Shown one piece after another: positions 33,683-43,009 of a stretch of 64,000 nt of DNA. This DNA comes from Catelliglobosispora koreensis DSM 44566 (GTDB lineage Bacteria > Actinomycetota > Actinomycetes > Mycobacteriales > Micromonosporaceae). The stretch's first letter is position 1. Every line of letters starts with the position of its first letter. The notes below the pieces were generated by a model. The model was given only the letters and a program-made list of their open reading frames with translations, had not been told where the DNA came from and did no database searches. Location of the stretch: the NCBI RefSeq assembly GCF_000379685.1, contig NZ_KB903256.1, positions 1 through 64,000 on the forward strand. Reading direction: 5' to 3'. A program made the translations under genes and the position numbers.

Positions 33683-34405
33683 ATGCCGCCCAAGAAGCGC
33701 CAGAAGTCACGCAATCGCCCGCCAGCTAAGGCGGCTGCTGTCGCCAAGCCTCCGGCACGTTCGGTGCGCCTCAGTCCCAACATGAAGTTCACCGCCGGGC
33801 TGATCGGCCTGGTGCTGGTGATCGTCGGCATCATCTGGTGGTCCAATCGCGACGAACCAGCCGCCGCCGCTGAACAACTCGTGCGGGCCAACTCGCACAA
33901 GCTGTCGGCCGCCGCCGATGGCAAGGTGACCCTGGTCGAATTCCTCGACTTCGAGTGTCCATCTTGTGCGGCGGCCTACCCCTCGGTGGAGAGGATCCGC
34001 ACGGAATACGCCGGGCGCATCACCTATGTCGTGCGGCTGTTCCCGCTGACCGGGCACAAGAACGCCATCCCGGCCGCGAGCGCGGCTCAGGCAGCGGCAA
34101 ACCAGGGCAAGTTCGAGGCCATGTATAAGAAACTGTTCGAGTCGCAAGGCTCCTGGGGCGGCAAGGAAACCGACCAGGCCGCCACGTTTGAGCAATACGC
34201 CACCGAGCTTGGCCTCGACATGACCCGCTACAAAACCGACGTCGCCGCCCAAGCCACCTCCAGCTTCATCACGGCCGAAGTCACCGACGCGAAGACGGTC
34301 AAGGTGACAGGCACGCCGACCTTCTTCCTCAACGGCAAGAAGCTGACGACCACGCCGACCTACGACAACCTCAAGAAGGCGATCGACGAGGCGCTGGCCT
34401 CATGA
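33683..34405 (+). CDS. DsbA-like thiol oxidoreductase, membrane-anchored
   Basis: 240 residues. A Lys/Arg-rich cytoplasmic head precedes one membrane helix (about 37-54). An extracytoplasmic thioredoxin-fold DsbA domain follows, with active site C92-P-S-C95 in DFECPSCAA and the cis-Pro loop GTPTFFLNG. It forms disulfides in exported proteins. Its stop overlaps the next gene's ATG (ATGA), which encodes a VKOR homologue that would re-oxidise it, so this is a complete DsbA/VKOR relay. Confidence 0.93.
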   Translation: MPPKKRQKSRNRPPAKAAAVAKPPARSVRLSPNMKFTAGLIGLVLVIVGIIWWSNRDEPAAAAEQLVRANSHKLSAAADGKVTLVEFLDFECPSCAAAYPSVERIRTEYAGRITYVVRLFPLTGHKNAIPAASAAQAAANQGKFEAMYKKLFESQGSWGGKETDQAATFEQYATELGLDMTRYKTDVAAQATSSFITAEVTDAKTVKVTGTPTFFLNGKKLTTTPTYDNLKKAIDEALAS

Positions 34406-34992
34406 ACCGGGCGGAAACCCCTTTCGCCGCAAGGATTAGCGGGTGGGTGCTGACGATCGGTGGAGCGGTGGGCTTTCTCGCCGCCTTCACCCTGATCGTG
34501 GAGAAGATCAGCCTCATCAAGAATCCCGCCTACGTTCCCACGTGCAGCATCAATCCACTGCTGTCATGCGGATCGGTGATGCAAACCAGTCAGGCGGAGG
34601 CCTTCGGTTTCCCCAACCCGCTCATCGGGGTGGCCGCTTTCCCCGTCGTCATCACGATCGGCGTGCTCGTGCTCGCTGGAGTCCGGCTGCCCCGCTGGGT
34701 GTGGCTAGGGTTGCAGACAGGCACGGTTTTCGGCCTCGTCTTCGTGCATTGGCTTATCTACCAAAGCCTTTACCGTATCGGGGCGCTGTGCCCCTACTGC
34801 ATGGTGGTCTGGATCGTGATGATCACCATCTTCTGGTACACCCTTTTGCGCAACCTCCACTTCGGAGTCATTCCGCTACGCAACCACAAGACCCTGCTCA
34901 GCTATCACGGGCTGATCCTGACGGCATGGCTGCTTATCATCGCCGCGCTCATCGGCATCGAGTTCTGGGACTACTGGCAGACGCTCCTATAG
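34402..34992 (+). CDS. Vitamin K epoxide reductase (VKOR) family protein
   Basis: 196 residues with four to five membrane helices. The paired cysteines of bacterial VKORs are present: the loop pair in CSINPLLSCGSVM and the membrane CPYC motif in ALCPYCMVVW. It passes electrons from DsbA to menaquinone. It is coupled to the dsbA-like gene by ATGA. The 3' end overlaps the convergent beta-propeller gene by six bases. Confidence 0.93.
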   Translation: MNRAETPFAARISGWVLTIGGAVGFLAAFTLIVEKISLIKNPAYVPTCSINPLLSCGSVMQTSQAEAFGFPNPLIGVAAFPVVITIGVLVLAGVRLPRWVWLGLQTGTVFGLVFVHWLIYQSLYRIGALCPYCMVVWIVMITIFWYTLLRNLHFGVIPLRNHKTLLSYHGLILTAWLLIIAALIGIEFWDYWQTLL

Positions 34993-35958
34993 CACCGATG
35001 GCGAACTGGCATTGGCGATCAGCAGCTTAGGCGGGCTCTGGCCGGTCACGGCTGAGGCCCAGATGTCAGTTCCGCCATCTTCGCGCAGCAGTGAATACAT
35101 CACCGTTTTCTCATCCAGCCACGCCGCTTGATCATCAACATTGAGCGTACTAGGCAAAGCCCACTCAGCACGTGAACGCAGATCGAGCACATAAAGCTGC
35201 CACGGCCGCGCCCCGTCATCGGAGACCCGTTTCTTGAACACGATGTGGTGCCCGTCCGGTGACAGCGACGGGCACTCCGCGTTTTCCCGCAAAGTGCGCG
35301 CCTCCCACGTCGCGATGTCCGCCTCGACGAGATAGGTCTTGCCGCCCGTCGACATGCTGGCGTAGAACCGTTTGCCATCCGCGGCGAAAGTTACGCCCCA
35401 AAGGTTCACGTCCAGCGTGCTGATCTTGCGTCCTTCGTGGTAGATCTGCAGCGTCTCGATATCGCCGTAGGTCCGGTTGTTGGCGATGTCCACAATTGAC
35501 GTTCTCGTGGAAAAGCCTTCTTTCGCATACGAGTGACCGGTGACGAAGGCGGTGAATGCGACATGACTGCCACCTGAGCCGACCCTCGCCCGGTTGGGAA
35601 TTCCCGGATGCCGCGCACGGCTGACCTCCGCGAGATAACGGTCCAGCACGACGGCGGCGAAGGCCGGCGTCAAGCCGGCCGTGGGCTGTAGGCAAACCGC
35701 CGTAGCGGCAGCGGCGTAAACGCGGTCGCACGCCCAGGCACTAACGCTGCGCGGTCCGCCCGGATCGCCTATCGCGACCGCGGCGGCCCGTCCCGAGGCG
35801 GTGTCGCGGAACAGGATCTGCCCTGGCTGCGCCAGGTCGATCGCCGTCACGTCAGCGGGCGCCGCCCGGTTAGCCGCCTGCACGGTATAAGCCACCGCGA
35901 CGGTGGCTAGCAGCACGCCAACTGCTGCCAGAGTTCCGAACCGCTTACGGCTACTCAT
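34987..35958 (-). CDS. Exported beta-propeller (TolB/WD40-like) protein
   Basis: 323 residues, with GAGGAGG just before the ATG. An N-terminal signal anchor (about 8-28) is followed by a PD40/TolB-like propeller: AADGKRFYASMSTGGKTYLVEADI and PSLSPDGHHIVFKKR are the typical blade ends with SPDG turns. It has probable binding functions outside the membrane. It is the third gene of an operon behind the discoidin-phosphoesterase and MFS genes, with 58 bp after the MFS stop. Confidence 0.8.
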   Translation of the reverse strand: MSSRKRFGTLAAVGVLLATVAVAYTVQAANRAAPADVTAIDLAQPGQILFRDTASGRAAAVAIGDPGGPRSVSAWACDRVYAAAATAVCLQPTAGLTPAFAAVVLDRYLAEVSRARHPGIPNRARVGSGGSHVAFTAFVTGHSYAKEGFSTRTSIVDIANNRTYGDIETLQIYHEGRKISTLDVNLWGVTFAADGKRFYASMSTGGKTYLVEADIATWEARTLRENAECPSLSPDGHHIVFKKRVSDDGARPWQLYVLDLRSRAEWALPSTLNVDDQAAWLDEKTVMYSLLREDGGTDIWASAVTGQSPPKLLIANASSPSVL

Positions 35959-36016
35959 CCTTGCCTCCTCGAATTCCTTCGCGCAGCGCCGCTTCCGGCG
36001 CTGCGGCCGGCTGCCT

Positions 36017-37231
36017 TCATGACGCGTCCTGCGGCAGACGCTGACGTGTGAGCGACATGGCTACGACGGCCACGGCTAGGAGGCCGAGCATGACTGTCAG
36101 CGCACGGTTGGGGCCCCACCAGGTCCACATCGCTCCAAACGCGATGGTCGCGGCGAAACGGCCCAGCGACTGTCCGGTGGCGACGATCGCCAAACCAGTG
36201 GCGCGTGCGGACTCGGGCACGACTTCGGCGACCGCGGCGGCGAGCACGCCATCGGTGGCGGCATAGAAGGCGCCGTGCAGGATCAGGCAGCCGATCAGCA
36301 CCACGGGACTGGCGACGGTCGTGAGGAGCAACGTGTAGACGGCGGCGAGTATCAAGTACCCGCCAATGAATATCTGCCACCGGCCCAGCCTGTCGGCGAG
36401 CCGGCCAAGCGGAACCGCCAGCAGCAGAAAGGAAAGCGCGCTTACCAACGGCAGCAAGGGAAACAGGGCGATATCGAAGCCGAATCTTTGCTGTAGCAGA
36501 AGAAAGACGAACGCGTCCCCGATGGTCACCAGACCCAGAGCCGTGCTGCGCACGCATACGCGACGGAACCTGCGGTCACGTAACAGCGGCACGCGCTGCG
36601 TGGCAATGGCCGGCGCGCGTTGCTCGCGAACGAACAGCACCAGCACCATCACTCCGGCCAGGGCGATGCAGGCACTCGTGACGAAAACCGCGTCATACGC
36701 GCCTGTGGTAAACCACAGCAAGGCGAACGCCAGCAACGGTCCAAGAAGCGCCCCAGCGGTATCCATCGCGCGGTGCACACCAAACGAGCGGCCCATCGTC
36801 GCGGGCGTGCTGTTGGCTGCTATCAAGGCATCCCGGGGCGCGGTGCGCAGCCCCTTGCCCACGCGGTCGGCCACGAGGACGGCACCAAGGGCCGGCACGG
36901 AGCTTCCCGCGAGCAGCAGCAACACTTTCGTCACCGCCGACGTCGCGTAACCGCCGGTGGCGACAGCTTTGCGCCGTCGCCACCGGTCAGCCAAGTGCCC
37001 GCCCGCGAGGCGCGACAACGCGGAGGCACCGGTGTACAGCCCGTCAAGGAAACCGAGCTGCAATGGGCTTAGGCCAAGTCCCACCACGAAGTAGAGCGGC
37101 AGGACAGCGGTGACCATCTCCGCCGACACATCGGTGATGAGACTGACCGTGCCCAGGGCCAGCACCGTTCCGGCGACCTTTGTCCCGGTGCGGACTGTCG
37201 GTGTTGGACGGACGGTGCTGGCCAGATACAT
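36017..37231 (-). CDS. MFS transporter
   Basis: 404 residues with about twelve hydrophobic segments in two halves. The first cytoplasmic loop has the family signature (GGHLADRWRRRKAVATGGY), and a matching loop in the second half reads GRLADRLGRWQIFIGGY. VADRVGKGLRTAPRDALIA resembles the subgroup of putative efflux MFS proteins. The substrate is unknown. It lies 15 bp after the phosphoesterase gene and is probably cotranscribed from the ROK-controlled promoter. Confidence 0.9.
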   Translation of the reverse strand: MYLASTVRPTPTVRTGTKVAGTVLALGTVSLITDVSAEMVTAVLPLYFVVGLGLSPLQLGFLDGLYTGASALSRLAGGHLADRWRRRKAVATGGYATSAVTKVLLLLAGSSVPALGAVLVADRVGKGLRTAPRDALIAANSTPATMGRSFGVHRAMDTAGALLGPLLAFALLWFTTGAYDAVFVTSACIALAGVMVLVLFVREQRAPAIATQRVPLLRDRRFRRVCVRSTALGLVTIGDAFVFLLLQQRFGFDIALFPLLPLVSALSFLLLAVPLGRLADRLGRWQIFIGGYLILAAVYTLLLTTVASPVVLIGCLILHGAFYAATDGVLAAAVAEVVPESARATGLAIVATGQSLGRFAATIAFGAMWTWWGPNRALTVMLGLLAVAVVAMSLTRQRLPQDAS

Positions 37232-37246
37232 GACTCTTCCTCGGGA

Positions 37247-39805
37247 TTAGTGGCAGGTGTAGGTCGGCGTGGTGTCGCGCACCGCGCCGCTGTCATCGAC
37301 GAGCTGACCCGTGAACGTGGTGTCCGTCAGGGTCAGCTTCAGCACGCCGTAGAGGTCGGTCATCCGCTTGACACTGTTTGGCGCCACTGGGTATTCGAAG
37401 GAGTAGTTGTCCGCACCGCCGAGGCCGACGGTTATCGCGACAGGACCCGCGACATCGGCACCAGCGTTGGGGTTCTGCGGGGTGAACCGCTCATAAACGT
37501 GATCGTGACCGTTGATGATGAGGTCGGCGCCAGCGTTGTAGAGCGCCTGCCACGCGGGCAGACTCCTCGGGTCATAACCCTTGCTTCCCGAGTTGAACAG
37601 CGGCTTGTGCCAGTAGGCGGCGACGCAGCGCTTGGTGTTAGCCGCCAGATCCGCGCGCAGCCAGTTGAGCTGAGCCGAACTGTTCGACATCGAGATCTCA
37701 GAGTCGAGGGCGATGAAATGCCAGTTGCCTTGGTTGAAGCTGTAATACGTCGTGCCGTTCGGCATGGCGATGTTGCCGAAGTACGCCTTGTAACCTTCGG
37801 CGTTGGATTCGCCTTCGGCGTACTCGTGGTTGCCTGGCGTCGGTTTCGTCTTCGCCTTGAACCGGCCCCACGTCGTGTTGTAGTAGTTGTTGAATTCGCT
37901 GAGCGTTCCTTCGTCGTACTGGTTGTCGCCAGCGGTCAGCACCCAGGTCGGGTTGATCGACTCCACGAGACGCGCTGTGCGCTCATGCTCACATGCCAAT
38001 CCGTCACTAGCCCGGCAGCTGCCCGCGATATCTCCCGCGGCGACCACGACGAACGAACCGCCGCCGCCACCGTTGGGAATCAGGTCAATGAGCGGATCGT
38101 CAATGCTGAAGTCGACCCAGAGCACGCCGTGGTTCTGCCGGGTCTGCGCCGACAAGTCCCGGCCGATACTTTGCGGAATGGGTGTGGGACGCTGACTCCA
38201 CCAAGGACGGTCAGACGGGTAACCGATCTGGAACATGACGTCGCTGGGATAGAAGTGGTCAGCGAACTTCTTGTGCTCGGCGAGGAACGTCGCGTAGGTG
38301 CCGTTGAGTTCGTCGTCGCACACGAAGATGATGTCGCCACGGTGGGTCGGCGGCAGGTTGGCCTCATTGAAGTGCTTGAGGATCAGCCGGTACCCAGCCT
38401 TGTGTCCCTTGACCCGCTGCTCCCACGCTTGCGCTTGCGCGTTGGAGACCGGCGTCTCGATGTCAGTGGCGCTCGTCTTGTTAATCCACTCGGCGTCGAT
38501 GGCTAGGCCAAGCACGCTCGGGTGGTGTTTGTAGCGGTTGAGCACCAGGTCGATGAGCGTCGGAATATCCGCGTCGCCCGGCTCGATCTGCAGGTAGACA
38601 CCGATGCCGTGAGTGTCGAAATAGGACAGATACGGTTCGTGCTTGTCGGCCGTCTGGAATTGATAGAGCGGACCGTAGTTCACGCCGTCGTTGGGCCGCG
38701 GGAACTCAAGCACCATCCCGTGATTGGCGAAGTCCACTTCACCGACGAGCCAGATCGAGGCCGACGGAGTGGAGCCGGGGAAGTAGCCCGACATGGTCTT
38801 CATCGCCGATTCCCATTGCGCTGAGGTCGGGAAGGGAATCTGTGCCCCGTCACGGATGCCGTAGGTCGACGACCGGACACCCGCCCACTTCAGCTTGGTC
38901 GCCGGTGGATTTCCGGCCGTGCCGAACACCTCGAACTCCCACAGGGAGTAGCCATAGGCGGTGCCGCGTTGCGTTCCGTGCACCCGCACATACCGGCCCT
39001 GCACGGACAGTCCCGTGTGTTCGTCAATCGCACCATTTCCATTGGTGACCGTGACGGCGGTGGTCCACGTGTTCCCATCTGGCGACACCTGAACCGTGTA
39101 GGCCTTGCCGTAGGCGGCTTCCCAGTTCAGCTTGACGCGCGTGATGGTGGCCGTGCTGCCGAGGTCGACTCGCAGCCATTGCGGGTCAGCGCCTTCCAGC
39201 GAAGCCCACCTGGTGGTCGTGTTGCTGTCGACCGCCTTCTCCGGGCCGAAGCCGGAGGCTTCCGTTGACGAGGCGGTCGCGGGCTTGCCAGCCGACAGCA
39301 GAGTGTCGGGCGGCGGGGTGCTGTCTGTTCCGTACACCTCGAACTCCCATAGCGAATAGCCATAGGCCGTTCCCCGCTGGGTGCCATACACCCTGACGTA
39401 GCGGGTGTCGCCGGTCGCGGTGGTGATCTCCTTGATCCCAGCCGTTCCGGCGCTCGTGGTGTACTTCGTCGTCCAGGTAGTGCCGTCGTTGGAGAACTCG
39501 ACGCGGTAGGTCTTGGCGTAGGCCGCCTCCCAGTTCAGCTTGATGCGGGAGACAGCGCGGACAGAGCCGAGGTCAACGCGGATCCATTGCGGGTCCACGC
39601 CTTCCACGGAGGCCCAGCGGGTGGCGGCATTGCCATCCACTGCCTTAGGGCCGGTCATGGTGCTGTCCTCGTTGGACGAAGTGAGCACCGGTTTGTTTTG
39701 CGAGAGCAGGACTTCGGCTGCCGCAGAGGGCGCTGCGGCGATGAGCTGGCAGATCAGGGCGATCCCCAGCACCCCGGCCAGCCGTTTCCGATGACGCGGT
39801 TCCAT
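37247..39805 (-). CDS. Secreted discoidin-metallophosphoesterase fusion
   Basis: 852 residues from the ATG at 39805, with GGGAGAG upstream. A signal peptide (about 1-33) is followed by two F5/8 type C (discoidin) domains (about 35-165 and 170-295, both ending YGYSLWEFEV). A central TIM-barrel-like domain of unknown type (about 310-590, WLVGEVDFANHGMVLEF, LAIDAEWINK) is followed by a Gly linker and a calcineurin-like metallophosphoesterase (about 595-850) with AAGDIAG, GDNQYDEG, GNHEY, YWHKPLF and NGHDHVYER metal motifs. It is probably an extracellular phosphodiesterase or phosphatase held on glycans. The ROK regulator is divergent. Confidence 0.9.
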   Translation of the reverse strand: MEPRHRKRLAGVLGIALICQLIAAAPSAAAEVLLSQNKPVLTSSNEDSTMTGPKAVDGNAATRWASVEGVDPQWIRVDLGSVRAVSRIKLNWEAAYAKTYRVEFSNDGTTWTTKYTTSAGTAGIKEITTATGDTRYVRVYGTQRGTAYGYSLWEFEVYGTDSTPPPDTLLSAGKPATASSTEASGFGPEKAVDSNTTTRWASLEGADPQWLRVDLGSTATITRVKLNWEAAYGKAYTVQVSPDGNTWTTAVTVTNGNGAIDEHTGLSVQGRYVRVHGTQRGTAYGYSLWEFEVFGTAGNPPATKLKWAGVRSSTYGIRDGAQIPFPTSAQWESAMKTMSGYFPGSTPSASIWLVGEVDFANHGMVLEFPRPNDGVNYGPLYQFQTADKHEPYLSYFDTHGIGVYLQIEPGDADIPTLIDLVLNRYKHHPSVLGLAIDAEWINKTSATDIETPVSNAQAQAWEQRVKGHKAGYRLILKHFNEANLPPTHRGDIIFVCDDELNGTYATFLAEHKKFADHFYPSDVMFQIGYPSDRPWWSQRPTPIPQSIGRDLSAQTRQNHGVLWVDFSIDDPLIDLIPNGGGGGSFVVVAAGDIAGSCRASDGLACEHERTARLVESINPTWVLTAGDNQYDEGTLSEFNNYYNTTWGRFKAKTKPTPGNHEYAEGESNAEGYKAYFGNIAMPNGTTYYSFNQGNWHFIALDSEISMSNSSAQLNWLRADLAANTKRCVAAYWHKPLFNSGSKGYDPRSLPAWQALYNAGADLIINGHDHVYERFTPQNPNAGADVAGPVAITVGLGGADNYSFEYPVAPNSVKRMTDLYGVLKLTLTDTTFTGQLVDDSGAVRDTTPTYTCH

Positions 39806-39827
39806 GATCTCTCCCGGGTGGAGAAGC

Positions 39828-39852
39828 TTAGTTAGTAAACCCAACTAACTAT
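39828..39852. promoter_or_regulatory. ROK-type operator, phosphoesterase side
   Basis: TAGTTAG and CTAACTA form an inverted repeat (tTAGTTAGTaaaccCAACTAACTAt), about 25 bases before the phosphoesterase start. AT-rich TTAG/CTAA operators fit ROK regulators. A similar palindrome is found in front of the ROK gene. Confidence 0.65.
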
Positions 39853-39923
39853 CGGTCCTGCCATTGAAGACCCGGAATGCAAAACTGTCAACATTGGATT
39901 CTGCGATCTTGCGGTACTGTAGT

Positions 39924-39939
39924 TAAGTTCCCTAACTTA
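39924..39939. promoter_or_regulatory. ROK-type operator, autoregulatory side
   Basis: TAAGTT-ccct-AACTTA is a perfect 6-4-6 inverted repeat ending nine bases before the ROK start and overlapping its ribosome binding site region. It shares the AAGTT/AGTTA character of the other operator and would allow autorepression. Confidence 0.6.
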
Positions 39940-39947
39940 GGAGCGTC

Positions 39948-41138
39948 ATGGGACAAGCGGCACCCAACCTGATCCGCGCCGTCAATGACCGCGCGGCGCT
40001 TCAGGCGCTGGCAGATCGCGGGCCACTGACGCGTCCCGAGATCGGTGCCCTGTTAGGACTGTCCAAACCCACCGCTTCGCAACTCCTCAGCCGCCTGCAG
40101 GAAGCTGGTCTCGTGATCCCCGAGGGGATCCGCGAAGGAGGCCCGGGCCGGGCGGCGGAGGTCTACCGCATCAACCCGGACATCGCCCACGTTGCCTGCT
40201 TCGATGCCACGCCCGGGATGATTGACGCGGTCATCGCTGACGTCACGGGGACCGTGAAAGGCAGCTTTTGCTTCAGCCCGCCAGAGGACAAGAGTGTCGC
40301 CGAGGCGCTCGATGCCGCGCTTGAGGGAGCTTGCCGTGAAGCCGGCCTGCCCCGCGCGAGCATTCACAGCGCCGTGATCGGGGTGCAAGGAGCGCTCAAC
40401 CCGGTCACCGGGCGGCTCGGCTTCGCCGCACACCTGCCGGAGTGGCAGATTCCGGCGGTGGCTAAGACTTTGCGGGAGACTCTCGGGGTACCAGTCGCGA
40501 TTGAAAATGATGTCAATCTCGTCGCTCTCGCCGAACGCGCGCATGGAGCCGCGCGGGCCCATCGCAATTTTGTTCTGCTGTGGGCGGCCGATGGGCTCGG
40601 CATGGCGCTGTTTCTCAACGGCGAGCTTTATCGCGGCTTCACCGGTGGCGCCGGCGAAATCGGCTACATTCCCGTGCCCGGCGCCCCGATCCCCCAAGTT
40701 TCCGACCGGCCCGCCAACTATGGCTTTCACGCCTTAGCGGGCGGACCGGCCGTGCTGAAACTCCTTCGCCAGCATGGCTTTCGGGGAGCGAACCCGACGG
40801 CGGCGATGAAAGCCGCCTCCCGGGCGTGGGATGCCCCGGCCACCGAGACGGCCCAGCGTGCCCACTCCGCGTTCAGTGAACTGGCCTCCCGCATCGCCCT
40901 TGGCTTAGCCGGAGTTGTTGGCGTCATTGACCCCGAGGTCGTCATCCTCGCGGGCAGTGTGCTCAGCATCGGGGCAGAACCGTTGCGCGCCTTGATTCAG
41001 GAGCGCCTGCACACGATGACGATTCCAACACCGCCGGTGCTGCTTTCCGCCCTGCAAGGAAATCCTGTGCTGAGCGGAGCCATCAACCGCGCCGTTCACG
41101 ATGCCCGCGACAACCTGTTCAGCGTTGGGCGGAAATAG
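39948..41138 (+). CDS. ROK-family transcriptional regulator
   Basis: 396 residues. The N-terminal winged helix-turn-helix (about 15-75) contains LTRPEIGALLGLSKPTASQLLSRL. The ROK sugar-kinase-like domain follows with GVQGALNPVTG, IENDVNLVALAERAHGAA and GGAGEIGYIPV. The Cys-rich zinc motif (C-x-C-G-x-x-G-C) usual after the last block is missing, and the region reads SDRPANYGFHALAGGPAV. It probably senses a sugar and represses the divergent phosphoesterase/MFS/propeller operon and itself. The 3' end overlaps the convergent gene by 43 bp. Confidence 0.9.
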   Translation: MGQAAPNLIRAVNDRAALQALADRGPLTRPEIGALLGLSKPTASQLLSRLQEAGLVIPEGIREGGPGRAAEVYRINPDIAHVACFDATPGMIDAVIADVTGTVKGSFCFSPPEDKSVAEALDAALEGACREAGLPRASIHSAVIGVQGALNPVTGRLGFAAHLPEWQIPAVAKTLRETLGVPVAIENDVNLVALAERAHGAARAHRNFVLLWAADGLGMALFLNGELYRGFTGGAGEIGYIPVPGAPIPQVSDRPANYGFHALAGGPAVLKLLRQHGFRGANPTAAMKAASRAWDAPATETAQRAHSAFSELASRIALGLAGVVGVIDPEVVILAGSVLSIGAEPLRALIQERLHTMTIPTPPVLLSALQGNPVLSGAINRAVHDARDNLFSVGRK

Positions 41139-41542
41139 GCGTTCGCCGCTGGCACGAACATCAGCACGGTCGCCGTCAGCACCGCCAGCAGATGCAGCGT
41201 ACGGCTTCCAGCGAACACGAGAGTCGCGGTGCTCGCTCTGTCGATGGCCGCCGGGAGATCGTTGCCCGCGAAAATCCATTGCAGGGGCTCTAAAACCAGC
41301 GAGAGGGTACCAAGTAAGCCCAGCCCCAGCGCCAAAGTGATCCTGGCCCAGTTTCGCCCGGCTCGCATGTTGATGGCGAAGAACATCGCGACCGCCGTGA
41401 CGGCCACCCGGGCGATGACCGCCACCGTATAGGACTCCCCCTCAGGCAGTTGCGAAATCGCTAACGCGGTCTCGAAAATGCCTGCCGCTAAGGCGAAAAC
41501 CCACAGTCCAAAAGCGATGTGTACCACGCGTCGTTCCGTCAT
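41096..41542 (-). CDS. Four-helix membrane protein, unknown
   Basis: 148 residues from the ATG at 41542, chosen because MTERRVVHIAFGLWVF starts directly before the first helix; an in-frame longer start exists at 41596. There are four hydrophobic segments (about 8-28, 42-60, 70-92, 110-135) with short loops. It resembles small DUF-type membrane proteins of actinobacteria. No function visible. It overlaps the ROK 3' end. Confidence 0.65.
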   Translation of the reverse strand: MTERRVVHIAFGLWVFALAAGIFETALAISQLPEGESYTVAVIARVAVTAVAMFFAINMRAGRNWARITLALGLGLLGTLSLVLEPLQWIFAGNDLPAAIDRASTATLVFAGSRTLHLLAVLTATVLMFVPAANAYFRPTLNRLSRAS

Positions 41543-41613
41543 ACCCGAACTATTCACCGGGAACCGCGTCACGGTCACTGACGCAGGCAACCGCATCCGC
41601 GGTAGGGCCTCCC

Positions 41614-42465
41614 CTACCCGGCAAGCAGAGCGCTGTGATCGCGGGCGAACTCAGCCAGTGTCCGCCCGGGTTTGCCGGTCACGCTCGTAAAGTCGGGCGT
41701 GGTGTAGTCGCCCCAGCCAGAGGCGTAGGCCGCGCCATACTCCAGTCCACTTACCTCAGCCACCCACGCGGGGAAACCGGCCGCCTTCATGCCTTCGACC
41801 GCTGCCTGTGGCGGAATCTCCTGTGCCGTAACGGGTTTGCCGAGCGCGTCCGTCAGCGTTTGCGCGGCGTCCGCCATCGAGACGCTTTGCGGCCCGGTCA
41901 GGGTGTAAACGCGGCCGGCGTGAGCGTCAGGGTTAGCCAGAATGTGCGCCCCGAAGTCCGCGATGTCACGGATGTCGATGATGCCGATCCGCCCCTGCCC
42001 TATCGCGTGGTAGAGCACGCCACCCGAGACGGAGCCGATGAGGTTCTGCATGAAGAACGCGGGCCGGATAATGGTCGTGGCGATGCCCGACTCCAGTGCC
42101 TCCACATCGGACAGAGCATGCAATCGCCCATTCCTTGTCGGCGCATCATGAGCAGCCCCAATAGCGGACAGCCGCACGAGGTGCCGCACTCCCGCGGCAC
42201 GGGCCGCCCACACCGCGTTGGAACTGGCATGTGGCGCCTGTGGACCCATCGCGTTAAGCAACCACAGCGTGTCGACACCAGCGAAAGCTTCGGTGAGAGT
42301 CTCGGGATGGTCGAGGTCACCCGTCACGACCTCCACACCGGGGATGTTCGGCGCCTTTGCCGCGTCGCGCACCATCGCGCGCACCTTCAGCCCAGCATGT
42401 GCTTGCAGCGACTGGATAACCGCGCTCGAGACGTTGCCGTTGGCGCCGGTGATCAAAACTGTCAT
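41614..42465 (-). CDS. NmrA-like NAD(P)-binding reductase
   Basis: 283 residues. An N-terminal Rossmann motif MTVLITGANGNVSSAVIQSL (G-x-x-G-x-x-G type) is followed by VEVVTGDLDHPETL and a truncated short-chain-dehydrogenase fold without the Tyr-x3-Lys pair, as in NmrA/QOR2-like proteins. It probably acts as a quinone or flavin-independent reductase or redox sensor. It is divergent from a MarR regulator, with a strong palindrome between, so it is probably induced when MarR releases. Confidence 0.87.
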   Translation of the reverse strand: MTVLITGANGNVSSAVIQSLQAHAGLKVRAMVRDAAKAPNIPGVEVVTGDLDHPETLTEAFAGVDTLWLLNAMGPQAPHASSNAVWAARAAGVRHLVRLSAIGAAHDAPTRNGRLHALSDVEALESGIATTIIRPAFFMQNLIGSVSGGVLYHAIGQGRIGIIDIRDIADFGAHILANPDAHAGRVYTLTGPQSVSMADAAQTLTDALGKPVTAQEIPPQAAVEGMKAAGFPAWVAEVSGLEYGAAYASGWGDYTTPDFTSVTGKPGRTLAEFARDHSALLAG

Positions 42466-42487
42466 ACGATGAGGCTATGGTCAGCAG

Positions 42488-42518
42488 ACTTGATAGTCAA
42501 GATTAGTGACTATCAAGT
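42488..42518. promoter_or_regulatory. MarR operator
   Basis: ACTTGATAGTCA (42488-42499) and TGACTATCAAGT (42507-42518) form a perfect 12-7-12 inverted repeat in the 82-bp region between the NmrA-like gene and marR. Its length and AT-rich core are typical of MarR sites and would control both genes. Confidence 0.85.
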
Positions 42519-42547
42519 TTCGTGATTATCTGTGAAGTGGGTTACGT

Positions 42548-43000
42548 ATGCGCCGAAGCGAACGCAAGCAAGCCGAGCCCGACCTGGGCATCCTGGCCAG
42601 CTGGCTCCTGCTGTCCGTGCAGCAGGAGCTCGGGGAAACGATGGAGCAGGAAGGCTTTGCGCCCCTTGGCCCCCGTTATGGTGCGGTGCTGGCCTATTTG
42701 GACGAAGAAGGCACTCGCGCCACAGAGCTGGCGCAGCTTTCGGGCCAGCACAAACAAGTCGTCGGCACCCTCATCGACGAACTTGTCGCGATGGACTGCG
42801 TCGAGCGGCAGCCAGACCCGCAAGACCGCCGTGCGAAACTGATCGTGCCCACGGCACATGGACTGGAACGAATGCGCCGCTCCGACGCGATCATGGCCGC
42901 GATCGAGGAACGGCACGCACGGCTGATCGGCAAGAGCGCCTACGCCGAATTCAAGCAAGCGTTCAAGCGAATCGCTGAAGCGCAGCGTGACCGGCGTTAG
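42548..43000 (+). CDS. MarR-family regulator
   Basis: 150 residues. The winged helix has TRATELAQLSGQHKQVVGTLIDELVAMDCVERQPDPQDRRAKLIV-like content: recognition helix around residue 65 and the wing with DPQDRRAK. Helices at both ends form the dimer interface. A start exists at 42532 in another frame, but this frame has the family pattern. It probably represses itself and the divergent reductase by the palindrome at 42488-42518. Confidence 0.92.
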   Translation: MRRSERKQAEPDLGILASWLLLSVQQELGETMEQEGFAPLGPRYGAVLAYLDEEGTRATELAQLSGQHKQVVGTLIDELVAMDCVERQPDPQDRRAKLIVPTAHGLERMRRSDAIMAAIEERHARLIGKSAYAEFKQAFKRIAEAQRDRR

Positions 43001-43009
43001 ATTTGGTCT

